From assembly GCA_030603365.1 (NCBI GenBank), contig JAUVXV010000016.1, positions 1 to 64,000 on the forward strand: a stretch of 64,000 bases of DNA, in the 5' to 3' direction. Under the pieces are notes generated by a model, which was not told where the DNA came from, did not search any database, and was given only the letters and a program-made list of their open reading frames with translations. The translations under genes and the position numbers were made by a program. The stretch comes from Candidatus Heimdallarchaeota archaeon (GTDB lineage: Archaea; Asgardarchaeota; Heimdallarchaeia; Heimdallarchaeales; Heimdallarchaeaceae). Positions 8,060 through 17,554 of this stretch are shown here, one piece after another (within the stretch, counting starts at the first letter, position 1; each line of letters opens with the position of its first letter).

Positions 8060-9634
8060 TCAACCACTTACTTTGAGTATACTACTTTCCTGTAGGAATA
8101 GATAATATAGTAATTTATTTTCTAATCTACTAAATCCATATTCTCTACATTTCTTTATAGCCATGTACTGGAGCGCGGGTCCTAAAGGATCACCGTTGTT
8201 AAAAGCACCTACTTGGATGAAAGCTTCCATGAAGATACGCAATTCAAGAACTTCAATACGATGAAGTTGATTTTCATATTTTCTTAAGAGTGGGTAAATC
8301 TCTGCAAAACGGTTCAATTTATAATATTCTTGAGCTGCTAATAAATCTGCAAAGGCTTTCTCTACAAAAGTCATTCGTTCTTCAACAGTCCTATTTTTTA
8401 AAGCTTGAATTAGTTCCACAACTTGTATTTCCTCTGAATGTGTTATTTTTTCAATAAGAAAAGTAATGATGTGTTGAACTCTTTTAGTACTTGGATTGTT
8501 CAAATTTTTTATTCTTTCTAATTGATCTTCTGAGAAATTAGTGTTTAAAATGAATTCACTAAAGAAGATGGGATCGCTGTGTTGTTTCTTGATATTTTCT
8601 AGAATTACTTGAATCAACTCACTTAAATCTTCAGTTTGAAAGTTTTGCAATCTAGAATGGATGTAAAATTTGATTAAATTAAAATCATGTTCTATCTGTT
8701 TCTTGCTAAAAGAGTCTAAATTCCTTGTAGTAACACTTTCTTCAATTAGCTCTTCTACCTCTTTCATCTGGTTTAAAGCTAATTCTAATTCTCCTTGAAG
8801 AGCATAACAAGCTGTCAAATGGGCTTGACATCTTAGAAAGTATCCCAAGTAAACACTTTTTTTGTACTTACCTCTCAGATTATTCTGTGATTTGAGGAAG
8901 TAGTGTTTTGCTTCATTGATGTTAAGATTTAATCTATGATTCACTCCAATAAAATAATCTATTATTGCTTGGATTTCCAATGGCATTTTATGTAAAACAT
9001 TCTTATTTTGGATGATCCGTCTTACCAATTGTATTGATTTTTCTTTATTTTGTGTTTGTTGATAAATTAAAACTAAAAGTGATAAACTTTGAACAAAGCT
9101 TCTGTAAAAATTGTTCTTATAGAAGTAATTAGCACATTCTTCCAAAATAGAGGGGGCTATTGGTTCACGTTTTGATAACCAAATTTCTACTGCAAACGAA
9201 TATTTACATACATTATATTCATAGTTTTCTGAGTTTAAGTATTGAGTTACATAATTTATGGAATTATTGATAGCTTCTATGCTTTTCTTATCATTCCCTT
9301 TATGTTTTTCAATGTACCATTCTTTGTAATATGCTAGCGCTAATCCTCCCATATAGTTAATTTCCTTTGAAATATCTTTCATTTGTTGAATTATTTGAAC
9401 GATATTTTGATGTTCTTCCTTTTGGTGCTCAATTTGCGACATCTTCATTTCATATAACTTAACCAATGATTTTCGATCATTAAGCTGGTTACATTTTCTT
9501 ATTGTTTTATTTATTGTTTCTAAAATACCTTCTTCATTTCGGTGATTAGAAGAAATAACTCTAAATCTATCTATGAACAATGACATAGATTCTTCTGAAT
9601 CAATAGTTTCAAATTCATTAACCTTATCTTCCAT
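8060..9634 (-). CDS. TPR-like candidate peptide receptor, tandem copy 1
   Basis: A 524-aa all-helical protein, nearest to 16S among the three tandem copies. The start at MEDK (9634) is preferred over the upstream codon at 9652, because GGTGATCC, a perfect complement of the 16S tail GGATCACC, lies 5 nt before it. TPR-like helix pairs run throughout (e.g. YALQGELELALNQMKEVEEL). The conserved C-terminal block FIQVGAFNNGDPLGPALQYM is shared with the paralogues. A micro-ORF (9758-9829) and an 11-bp-spaced TGCAA repeat lie upstream. No HTH or enzymatic motif is visible, so if it is a receptor it probably acts by protein-protein contact, as Rap proteins do. Confidence 0.78.
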   Translation of the reverse strand: MEDKVNEFETIDSEESMSLFIDRFRVISSNHRNEEGILETINKTIRKCNQLNDRKSLVKLYEMKMSQIEHQKEEHQNIVQIIQQMKDISKEINYMGGLALAYYKEWYIEKHKGNDKKSIEAINNSINYVTQYLNSENYEYNVCKYSFAVEIWLSKREPIAPSILEECANYFYKNNFYRSFVQSLSLLVLIYQQTQNKEKSIQLVRRIIQNKNVLHKMPLEIQAIIDYFIGVNHRLNLNINEAKHYFLKSQNNLRGKYKKSVYLGYFLRCQAHLTACYALQGELELALNQMKEVEELIEESVTTRNLDSFSKKQIEHDFNLIKFYIHSRLQNFQTEDLSELIQVILENIKKQHSDPIFFSEFILNTNFSEDQLERIKNLNNPSTKRVQHIITFLIEKITHSEEIQVVELIQALKNRTVEERMTFVEKAFADLLAAQEYYKLNRFAEIYPLLRKYENQLHRIEVLELRIFMEAFIQVGAFNNGDPLGPALQYMAIKKCREYGFSRLENKLLYYLFLQESSILKVSG

Positions 9635-9690
9635 AAATAGGATCACCAGCAAAATGGATATGATATATATTTTATATTAAAACTATGTTC

Positions 9691-9710
9691 AATATTGCAG
9701 TTAGGTTGCA
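9691..9710 (-). promoter_or_regulatory. TGCAA direct repeat upstream of receptor copy 1
   Basis: Minus strand TGCAACCTAACTGCAATATT: two TGCAA units with 11-bp periodicity, matching the site at 5601-5620. It sits between the micro-ORF stop and an AT-rich TATA-like stretch (9664-9680). Confidence 0.4.
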
Positions 9711-9757
9711 TTTTTACTACATTTTATAAATTAAAAAAAGGAGAAACTATGATATTT

Positions 9758-9829
9758 TTACGGTGTCCATAATGGCGGCAAAATATCTCCGTCTCCTTCG
9801 TCAGGGTCGAATCTTTCTTTGTACATCAT
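9758..9829 (-). CDS. Micro-ORF, candidate signal peptide precursor (23 aa), copy 1
   Basis: Begins MMYKER and continues FDPDEGDGDILPPLWTP. Family pattern with Thr between Trp and the final Pro. Codons for the shared DPDEGD core differ from copy 3 at third positions only (GAC/GAT, CCT/CCC, GAA/GAG), which supports translation. The leader ACCCTTTCCAAAGAGTGA and an ATAATGATG start region are shared with copy 2. It lies 124 bp upstream of the receptor-like gene at 9634. Confidence 0.68.
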   Translation of the reverse strand: MMYKERFDPDEGDGDILPPLWTP

Positions 9830-9834
9830 TATTC

Positions 9835-10066
9835 ACTCTTTGGAAAGGGTTATCATAATAGTAAAAAGAAGCTATTAAAGCACCTCAAGAAAGAAAGTGC
9901 CAAAGAAGAAAATTGTCTAGAGGAATTTAAATCTGTAAAAGAATATTTCAACTGATTTTTGTGTGAAATGAAAAACCTCCAAAGAATACAGGAACCCCGA
10001 GACATCTTATCTACAGAAGAAAAAAGAGAATAAGGGTTGTGGGATCCCTGAGGGGATCCCAAACGT
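9835..10066 (-). repeat. 16S downstream spacer, copy S1
   Basis: The DNA following the 16S tail. It contains a strong hairpin right after the mature end (10041-10060, arms GGGATCCCC / GGGGATCCC with loop TCA), the 3' arm of the 16S processing stem (9974-10021) and the shared micro-ORF leader. Homologues follow the receptor-like genes at 5735-5985 and 7752-8055. The 75-codon ORF that overlaps it is not conserved in frame and is rejected as coding. Confidence 0.8.
9974..10021 (-). promoter_or_regulatory. 3' arm of 16S pre-rRNA processing stem
   Basis: In the transcript this segment (TTCTTCTGTAG...GTCTCGG...TTGGAGGTT) is complementary to 11700-11748 upstream of 16S. The arms give an 11-bp helix, an asymmetric internal loop of about 7 by 9 nt, then a long helix with G-U pairs and a few mismatches. 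Archaeal pre-16S is usually excised from such a stem by the splicing endonuclease at a bulge-helix-bulge. The internal loop near 10003-10010 is the likely site, although the canonical 3-4-3 geometry is not perfect. Confidence 0.7.
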
Positions 10067-11580
<1,514 letters not shown>

Positions 11581-11699
11581 TGTCTGATTATGGTACGATC
11601 TTTTATAGCTTAATTTAATAAATTGAACAGATTTGTTGCGCACATACACGTACTAGTGTTTTTTGTACTACACAAAACTTTTGTTCCTAAATTCTCATA

Positions 11700-11748
11700 T
11701 TCTTCTGTAGCATCAGAACGTCTCGGAGTTCTTGTTTTCCTTGGAGGT
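11700..11748 (-). promoter_or_regulatory. 5' arm of 16S pre-rRNA processing stem
   Basis: Read in the transcript (minus strand) ACCTCCAAGG...CCGAGAC...CTACAGAAGAA, complementary to 9974-10021. It lies about 120 nt upstream of the 16S 5' end. Together they identify this as an independently processed 16S transcript. Confidence 0.7.
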
Positions 11749-11957
11749 GATTGTAAAATTCATACAGCACTTTGTTATGTTTTGCAAGGCTTTTTTAAGT
11801 TATCGTTCAAAGGCTTATTGTAGACAGCCAACCATAACGAAGTAGTAAGCTTGCAAATATGATTATTGCGTTTTCTCTTTTATTAATTGCGATTTAAGAG
11901 TTTTTTGCCTAAACAAAAAAAACTGCAATAAAACTGAAACAATCTGTGAAATCAAAG

Positions 11958-12030
11958 GAGCGGATTCTGTTAGACGAACCCGCTCAAAGACATGGCTTAA
12001 CATCCACTCATCAGACCGAAGTCTGACTTT
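11958..12030 (-). ncRNA. Structured element upstream of 16S (leader or small RNA)
   Basis: In the minus-strand transcript two GC-rich hairpins stand out. One is TCAGAC-TTCG-GTCTGA (12026-12011), with a C(UUCG)G tetraloop closed by a further CCAC/GTGG helix across an A-rich internal loop. The other is GAGCGG/CCGCTC (11985-11958). A TATA-like TTTATAGT lies near 12066-12054. It may be the start of the pre-16S leader or a separate small RNA. It also holds a TGATGA box-C-like string, but no convincing D box. The rest of 11749-12373 shows no gene. Confidence 0.35.
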
Positions 12031-12373
12031 TCGTGGCAATATACTAAGTTAGAGTTTACTATAAATACTTTGCTCTTTTGTCCATCTAAGTTTCCATTAA
12101 TCTAGACTTTTATGTCGGTAAGAGTGGCCATATCCTGATAAATTAATATTGAAAGTATTTGACAATTTTTTTCCTTTGAGATAATAGATGAAAATGAAAT
12201 AGCTATATTGAGAAATAGAGGGTGGTGATAAGGAAAGGATAGTATAACTTCTTTAAAAACGAGGGAATCCCTCTATTTCCTTCTTTTATTCACTAGTTAA
12301 TAAAATAAAATATTACTTGCCATTTGGCAGAAAATTTCCTTTACTTTCTTTTACTTTCATTTCGCTTAAAGTA

Positions 12374-12487
12374 TAACCTTTCCACGAGAGTTGAAATGAT
12401 ATGTATGACCCAGAACCAGGCGATGAAGATACTTTACCCCCACATTGGTTTCCTTAAAATTCAGAAACCAATTCATTTATTTTTTTG
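12374..12487. repeat. Left copy of a perfect 114-bp inverted repeat
   Basis: Identical, as read base by base, to the reverse complement of 14304-14417. It carries a full micro-ORF (12401-12457, plus strand) and ends 2 bp before the stop codon of the enclosed TPR-like gene at 12490. Outside the repeat the flanks diverge at once. Perfect identity implies recent duplication or ongoing gene conversion or inversion. Confidence 0.9.
12401..12457 (+). CDS. Micro-ORF, candidate signal peptide precursor (18 aa), copy 4 left
   Basis: Reads MYDPEPGDEDTLPPHWFP. The family core is kept (YDP, GD, PPxWxP), with Phe at the variable position and a shorter N-terminus. It is convergent with the TPR-like gene it accompanies, and is an exact duplicate of the copy at 14334-14390. 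It may be an inactive duplicate, or the expressed state may depend on inversion of the segment. Confidence 0.5.
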   Translation: MYDPEPGDEDTLPPHWFP

Positions 12488-12489
12488 TC

Positions 12490-14172
12490 TTATACCTCAT
12501 TTTCCAGATACTCTAATACTAACTTCTTTGATTGATTGTTATATATATCCAGAAAAGCAGTTTGTTTAAATCGCTCTGAAAAACTCTCTAAAGTTTTTGT
12601 TGATGTTATTAATTTTCTGTATAGTTTCACTTCTTCAGCCATTTTTCGAAAATTGTTTTTTGTACACCATCCCTCTAGTGAACTAAATTTACTTACTAGA
12701 TTTTGATCTTCTGGTTTTTCTAAATAACTTTGAAGAAGAACGAATAAATCAACCCACGGTTTTAAAACAGGGATCTCTGATTCAATTTTTATCTTTTTTA
12801 TCTTATCTACTATATTCTGAAATTCATCATATTTACCAATTGAAAGATAGATTTTTCCCAAAATGACATCAGCATATAATGGATTGTGTGTGAAATCTCG
12901 TATTATTTTGATGTTATCTATGGTTTTTTCTGTTGCAGAATATGTTTCTACAGAAGAGAGATGTTGATATAGACTGACATAGAGCTCAAGAGGATTTCTT
13001 GATTCAGTTCTTAATATGTCCCGCATTTGTTTTTCATCTAAAGATGTATCTAAAAGAAGGTTTTTTGATATATTAGATTTTTCTAGAAGAGATTTAACAT
13101 ATTGATGAATTTTCTGTAGTTTATTGTCTTGTATTCCTGAAATATTTAAATCAAGTTGAACAAAGATAAAGAGTAAGGTGTAGTAAGAATTAAACTGCAA
13201 CCGCTTGTAACCATACTCAAAATAATTCCGCTTAACATAATCCTCTTCCATAAATGATAATAATTCCATGATAAGATCGTATGATTGCTGAAAATTACCA
13301 ACATATGCATAACAACGACTTAGAAGACGTATAATCTCTGTATATTCATACATCATTGTTAATTTTGTTTTTCTTGAATTTGAGATTTTTTTGTGAGCTT
13401 CAGTCAATAGTTCTATCGCTTCTCTAGTTCTCATTCTGATCGTGTAAATTTGACCTGTAAATAAATATAATAAAATATAATGTGTATCTATAAGATTATT
13501 TTGAATTTGTTCTTCGTCAAAAACCCAATCTAAGATTCCCTTGATTTTTTCATCATCACCTAAGAAACTATAGATACGTAGGAGTTGAAAAATAGCAAAA
13601 ATCATTGCTTGAGAATTATAATTACTATACCAATACTGTATGCAATCTTCAGTATTTGAAATTGCATCAGGAAAATTATGGTTTTTTGTCCAACTAAATA
13701 GTGTGTAAACATACAAAATTCGATGATAGGTATCATCATATTGATTTTTATATGGAGTAATTAATTCAACTGCTTTACTCGCGAAATTAATTGCATCATC
13801 CATTCTCGAATGGAATTGATTTGTTAAGGATTTGGAGATGTTAATGAAAGCTTCTTGTTCTATTTTGTTATTTTTTTCATTTATTTTCTCCATTTGTATG
13901 ATGACTTCTTCTGCTTTTTTGGAGTACTCTGTATAGAAATATATTTGTTGAAAATAAAGGAGATATAGTCTAAATAACTTTTGACTATCGTTAACATTTT
14001 TTGTAGTTTCAATTAACATCTCTAATAATTTTACTAATTCTGATGATCTTTCATTTGCACATACGTATTCTAAATCAGTGAGAATTTCCTGAAGTTCTGA
14101 TATACTAGTAACTGGTTTTTGAATATCAAGAAGTTTCTTCTTCTTTCTTTGATACTCTACAATATCTAACAT
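12490..14172 (-). CDS. Distant TPR-like candidate peptide receptor, copy 4
   Basis: A 560-aa helical protein of the same architecture as copies 1-3, but strongly diverged and lacking the near-identical C-terminal block. N-terminal correspondence can be followed: the segment DSQKLFRLYLLYFQQIYF aligns with DRKSLVKLYEMKMSQIEH of copy 1. Helix-turn-helix repeats of TPR type continue through the middle (YAYVGNFQQSYDLIMELL). It is bracketed by the 114-bp inverted repeat. The micro-ORF at 14390 lies upstream on the same strand, 162 bp before the ATG. GGGGTAAATC precedes the start. No catalytic or DNA-binding motif is seen. Confidence 0.7.
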   Translation of the reverse strand: MLDIVEYQRKKKKLLDIQKPVTSISELQEILTDLEYVCANERSSELVKLLEMLIETTKNVNDSQKLFRLYLLYFQQIYFYTEYSKKAEEVIIQMEKINEKNNKIEQEAFINISKSLTNQFHSRMDDAINFASKAVELITPYKNQYDDTYHRILYVYTLFSWTKNHNFPDAISNTEDCIQYWYSNYNSQAMIFAIFQLLRIYSFLGDDEKIKGILDWVFDEEQIQNNLIDTHYILLYLFTGQIYTIRMRTREAIELLTEAHKKISNSRKTKLTMMYEYTEIIRLLSRCYAYVGNFQQSYDLIMELLSFMEEDYVKRNYFEYGYKRLQFNSYYTLLFIFVQLDLNISGIQDNKLQKIHQYVKSLLEKSNISKNLLLDTSLDEKQMRDILRTESRNPLELYVSLYQHLSSVETYSATEKTIDNIKIIRDFTHNPLYADVILGKIYLSIGKYDEFQNIVDKIKKIKIESEIPVLKPWVDLFVLLQSYLEKPEDQNLVSKFSSLEGWCTKNNFRKMAEEVKLYRKLITSTKTLESFSERFKQTAFLDIYNNQSKKLVLEYLENEV

Positions 14173-14303
14173 GATTTACCCCTTTGTGCCTTTCCTCAAG
14201 CTAAACTGAATAACAATTTTACATTAATAAATATGTGAAATGACTATAAAATGTCTTTGTCTGGCTAGTATACTAAAATATAATCATATTGCAAAATAAA
14301 TTT

Positions 14304-14417
14304 CAAAAAAATAAATGAATTGGTTTCTGAATTTTAAGGAAACCAATGTGGGGGTAAAGTATCTTCATCGCCTGGTTCTGGGTCATACATATCATTTCAA
14401 CTCTCGTGGAAAGGTTA
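14304..14417. repeat. Right copy of the 114-bp inverted repeat
   Basis: Reverse complement of 12374-12487, including the micro-ORF. It lies between the TPR-like gene and the divergent HerA-like gene. The repeat plus gene forms a segment of 2,044 bp (12374-14417) that could invert by recombination between the arms. Confidence 0.9.
14334..14390 (-). CDS. Micro-ORF, candidate signal peptide precursor (18 aa), copy 4 right
   Basis: Same 18 residues as 12401-12457, here in the standard family arrangement: upstream of, and co-oriented with, the receptor-like gene. The leader CCTTTCCACGAGAGTTGAAATG is a variant of the ACCCTTTCCxAAGAGTGA block before the other copies. Confidence 0.6.
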   Translation of the reverse strand: MYDPEPGDEDTLPPHWFP

Positions 14418-14586
14418 ATAGATTATATTCAGAAAACTTGATAACCCCCTTGGAAAGAATATGACAACACAATTTTTCTTGTTTTAGAAAACAGTTTATT
14501 CCTCTATTTTTTGGTGCTTATATACCTAGAACTAGTATCTCTTTTAGTGAATCACTGTCCCTATTAGTTCTTCTGAGGAGAGTTCT

Positions 14587-17433
14587 ATGGTAAAAAAGAA
14601 GAATCCTTCAAATAAATATAAATACAATTCAAAAAAGAGTAAGGAAAGTAAGAAAATTCGTATTTTCAAAAGGATTCTGCCATGGTTAATAGTTATTCTT
14701 GTGGGGTTAATTTCCTTCATTTTTCTGTTTCCTGAATTAATTAAACTCCTTCCATTTGAACCCTTAGTAGTAATAGCTGAATTCAGTGAGAACGTTTCCC
14801 TAGCTCTGAAAGGTTTCTTTGTAACAGTCTTTACAAACGTAGCTGCTTTATCATCTATTGTAGGTCTAGTTATTCTGTTAATTATAATCAAATTCTTGCC
14901 TTTCTATCCTGTAGATGATGTAAATTCTCAAACTCAGAAGAAACTGTTTTTGCCTTTTTACAGAAAAGTGGGTATTGTAATTGTATCCTCTTCAGTAACA
15001 AATTCCTCTAACAACTTCGATTCTGTGAATTCATATGCTAACAGGGTACACCAAGCTTTCATCAGCTGTCTATCAATGAGGAAGAGAGATAGGATGTTAG
15101 CTGTCTATAAGCATAATACAGGGGTTAGTTTATTCTTTCCAGTAGCAGTAAAAGGATGGCTCAAGAAAAAGGTAGAAGAAAAATTAGAAAGAGACATTGT
15201 ATTTGTTTCCAGTTCCATTGAAACACATTATGATTGTAGAATCAAGACTCTAACTGGAGAACAAGCACGAAGTATGGTCAAAACACTGAACCAAATGAAA
15301 GCAAAGAGCAAAATTGATTTTTCAAGAGAGCTGGTTACTAGTTTTAACCTAACGGATCAGATGTATAACATTCTCTTGAGAAATGAAATAAAAGATGCTT
15401 GTTTTATTATTAGGACAGAAAAAAAGAGAAAAGAATCAAAACAGGTTATTTTTGATTTACTACTTTTAGCTGAAGACAAGAAAACCGAATCTTTTATTCT
15501 AAACGCCAGTGGCTTAGCTAAGAAAAAAAGAAAAATTATCCCTTCTAATAAATCTTTCAATAAGTTAATGTTCTCTCCTGTTAGGAATAAACAGTCAGTA
15601 GAAATAGAAAACATTGCTACTCTAGTTCATGTTCCTCACACATATAGAGGAGGATTCTTACCAGTGAGAACAAAAGAAATAAGCTCAGAGTTAGCTAATT
15701 TTGTTCAAGATAAAGAAACCATTATTGTTGGTAGAGTTGTTGATGAGAATGATATGGGACGAGAGATTACTCTAAATGTTAAAGACTTACTACTCAATGC
15801 AGAGATTTTTGGTCAAATTGGGCGTGGAAAGACAAAGATTGTTTCCTCTATTGTTGGACAACTATTAGATAAAAAAATCAGTACTTTGGTATTCGATATC
15901 AAAGGAGAGTATGCTAGAACCTTTTTTGATAATCCAAAAGTAGAGGTTTTTACAATAGGGAGACCTCATCCTTTGTGTATTAATATATTTGAAACTGTGG
16001 ATGAAGATGATATTCATAACACACTCCTGATAATCGAGGAGATGTTATTGTCTTCAAATCAGGAATTTACACCTGCAATGAAGAATCTATTTGAGAGTGC
16101 TCTAATTTTAACACACAAATCACCTAAAAGAAACCTCCAAGTTTTTGTTGAAAATATCTTCAAAGTGTCAAAACAGCTACAAGTTCATTCAAACATTACC
16201 TACCTACAACAAACAATTGATGCGGTCTTAAACCGATTGAACTTCATTTTTAATCCTATTAACTTTGAGATTTTAGGGTCTACAAGGACAACCTTAGATT
16301 TCTCGCTTCTAGAGGGAGGCAAAAGCATAATTTTGGATATGAGTCAATTTCAGAGAAGGGCAGCAAGACCTTCTGATATCTTCTTAGTCTGTAATCTTAT
16401 TCTGAAAATGCTTTACAGATATGCTTCCTCAAAGGAAATGACAAATAAATTGAGATATGTTGTTGTTCTTGAAGAAGCAATAAATATAATTCCCAATTTC
16501 TATCACTCTGAAAGCTCTGCTTCGTTGATTACTGCAGAAAATAACTTTTTACTAGGAAGAAGTCTTGGAATTGGTCATATAACAATTTCACAGATGTGGC
16601 AAAGTGTTAGTAATATTGTCCACGGTAATTCTGCAACTAAATTCATCTTCCGTTCAAGTGAAAAAACCGATTTAATAGCTAAGTCTTTGAATCTGGATGA
16701 AAATGAAACAGCAAAAATTCAGAGTCTTCCTACTCAACATTGCTTTCTGTTTTCAGAGAATTCAGAATCAGCAATTCGAATAAGAACTCTTGACTTAATT
16801 AATGATCCAATTAGTTATGCAGAATACCAGGCAAAAATGCTCAAGAAATATGGTAGAAGTGTCTTTCCATTATTGTATAACAATTTCATAGATATGAGAA
16901 CTTCAATCTATCAACAGAGTAATCAAAATAGAACTGCAAAGACATCCAAGAGTGTAGTAACTAAAACCCCTGTCTATCCTCAAGAAAATCTTGATCAATT
17001 TCTTGAAAAAGAAGAGTCAGAAGTCAAAGCGATTCAAAAATCTAAAATCATTATTGAGCAAGATACATTAGATCTTATAACTTCGGCAGGAATGCTTCCT
17101 GAAAATCTAATCTGTGAACGTTTATGCCCAGAAAAAAGTAGTAATAAAGCCTGTTTGAAATACAATATGGCTGCTAAGATTATTAAATCAACAATAATAA
17201 ATGAGTGTTCTACCAAGGAGATATCAATCTTATTGAATGATGAAACAGAATTACAATCTTTAGTTTCTGCAGTAGCTATTAAGAGAAATCTAGAATATGA
17301 TGATTTTCTTGTTTTTTGTACTGTTAAGGTTCTGGTTCTTGATTATGCTTCAGATAGCATTCTCACACCCAACGAAGCCTATACCATTCTTACCAGATTT
17401 TCACCTAGATTACGAAATACTATTAATTCTTGA
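14587..17433 (+). CDS. Membrane-anchored HerA/VirB4-like ATPase (DUF87-type)
   Basis: A 948-aa protein. Two N-terminal membrane helices (about residues 30-55 and 80-105) precede a cytosolic part. An FtsK-HerA-type motor follows, with Walker A GQIGRGKT at 409-416 and a Walker B ending VVVLEEA with E629/E630, then a sensor-like ITISQMW. The HerA superfamily uses ATP to pump DNA or protein through hexameric rings. Membrane anchoring and the absence of a NurA nuclease gene nearby suggest a role closer to VirB4/TraG-type transport or membrane-tethered DNA handling than to canonical HerA-NurA end resection. The start is supported by GAGGAGAG 5 nt upstream. Monocistronic; the C-terminal ~170 residues are of unknown fold. 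Confidence 0.8.
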   Translation: MVKKKNPSNKYKYNSKKSKESKKIRIFKRILPWLIVILVGLISFIFLFPELIKLLPFEPLVVIAEFSENVSLALKGFFVTVFTNVAALSSIVGLVILLIIIKFLPFYPVDDVNSQTQKKLFLPFYRKVGIVIVSSSVTNSSNNFDSVNSYANRVHQAFISCLSMRKRDRMLAVYKHNTGVSLFFPVAVKGWLKKKVEEKLERDIVFVSSSIETHYDCRIKTLTGEQARSMVKTLNQMKAKSKIDFSRELVTSFNLTDQMYNILLRNEIKDACFIIRTEKKRKESKQVIFDLLLLAEDKKTESFILNASGLAKKKRKIIPSNKSFNKLMFSPVRNKQSVEIENIATLVHVPHTYRGGFLPVRTKEISSELANFVQDKETIIVGRVVDENDMGREITLNVKDLLLNAEIFGQIGRGKTKIVSSIVGQLLDKKISTLVFDIKGEYARTFFDNPKVEVFTIGRPHPLCINIFETVDEDDIHNTLLIIEEMLLSSNQEFTPAMKNLFESALILTHKSPKRNLQVFVENIFKVSKQLQVHSNITYLQQTIDAVLNRLNFIFNPINFEILGSTRTTLDFSLLEGGKSIILDMSQFQRRAARPSDIFLVCNLILKMLYRYASSKEMTNKLRYVVVLEEAINIIPNFYHSESSASLITAENNFLLGRSLGIGHITISQMWQSVSNIVHGNSATKFIFRSSEKTDLIAKSLNLDENETAKIQSLPTQHCFLFSENSESAIRIRTLDLINDPISYAEYQAKMLKKYGRSVFPLLYNNFIDMRTSIYQQSNQNRTAKTSKSVVTKTPVYPQENLDQFLEKEESEVKAIQKSKIIIEQDTLDLITSAGMLPENLICERLCPEKSSNKACLKYNMAAKIIKSTIINECSTKEISILLNDETELQSLVSAVAIKRNLEYDDFLVFCTVKVLVLDYASDSILTPNEAYTILTRFSPRLRNTINS

Positions 17434-17502
17434 AAATATATTGTATATTCTCTGTTTTGATAAGATTTAAAAACCAACATCCTTTGTTGTATTTTAGTTC
17501 TG

Positions 17503-17541
17503 ACCACGCTGACCGTTGGTCGTAGTTTCAACGGAAGTGGT
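17503..17541 (+). promoter_or_regulatory. Structured leader of the L1-L10-L12 operon
   Basis: Nested inverted repeats: outer ACCAC (17503-17507) / GTGGT (17537-17541), inner CCGTTG (17513-17518) / CAACGG (17529-17534), separated by an asymmetric internal loop (GCTGA against AA). L1 in bacteria and methanogens represses its own operon by binding an mRNA hairpin of this general shape that mimics its 23S site. Placement just before the L1 start makes this a good candidate for such autoregulation. Confidence 0.5.
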
Positions 17542-17554
17542 AGAGGCTGATATT

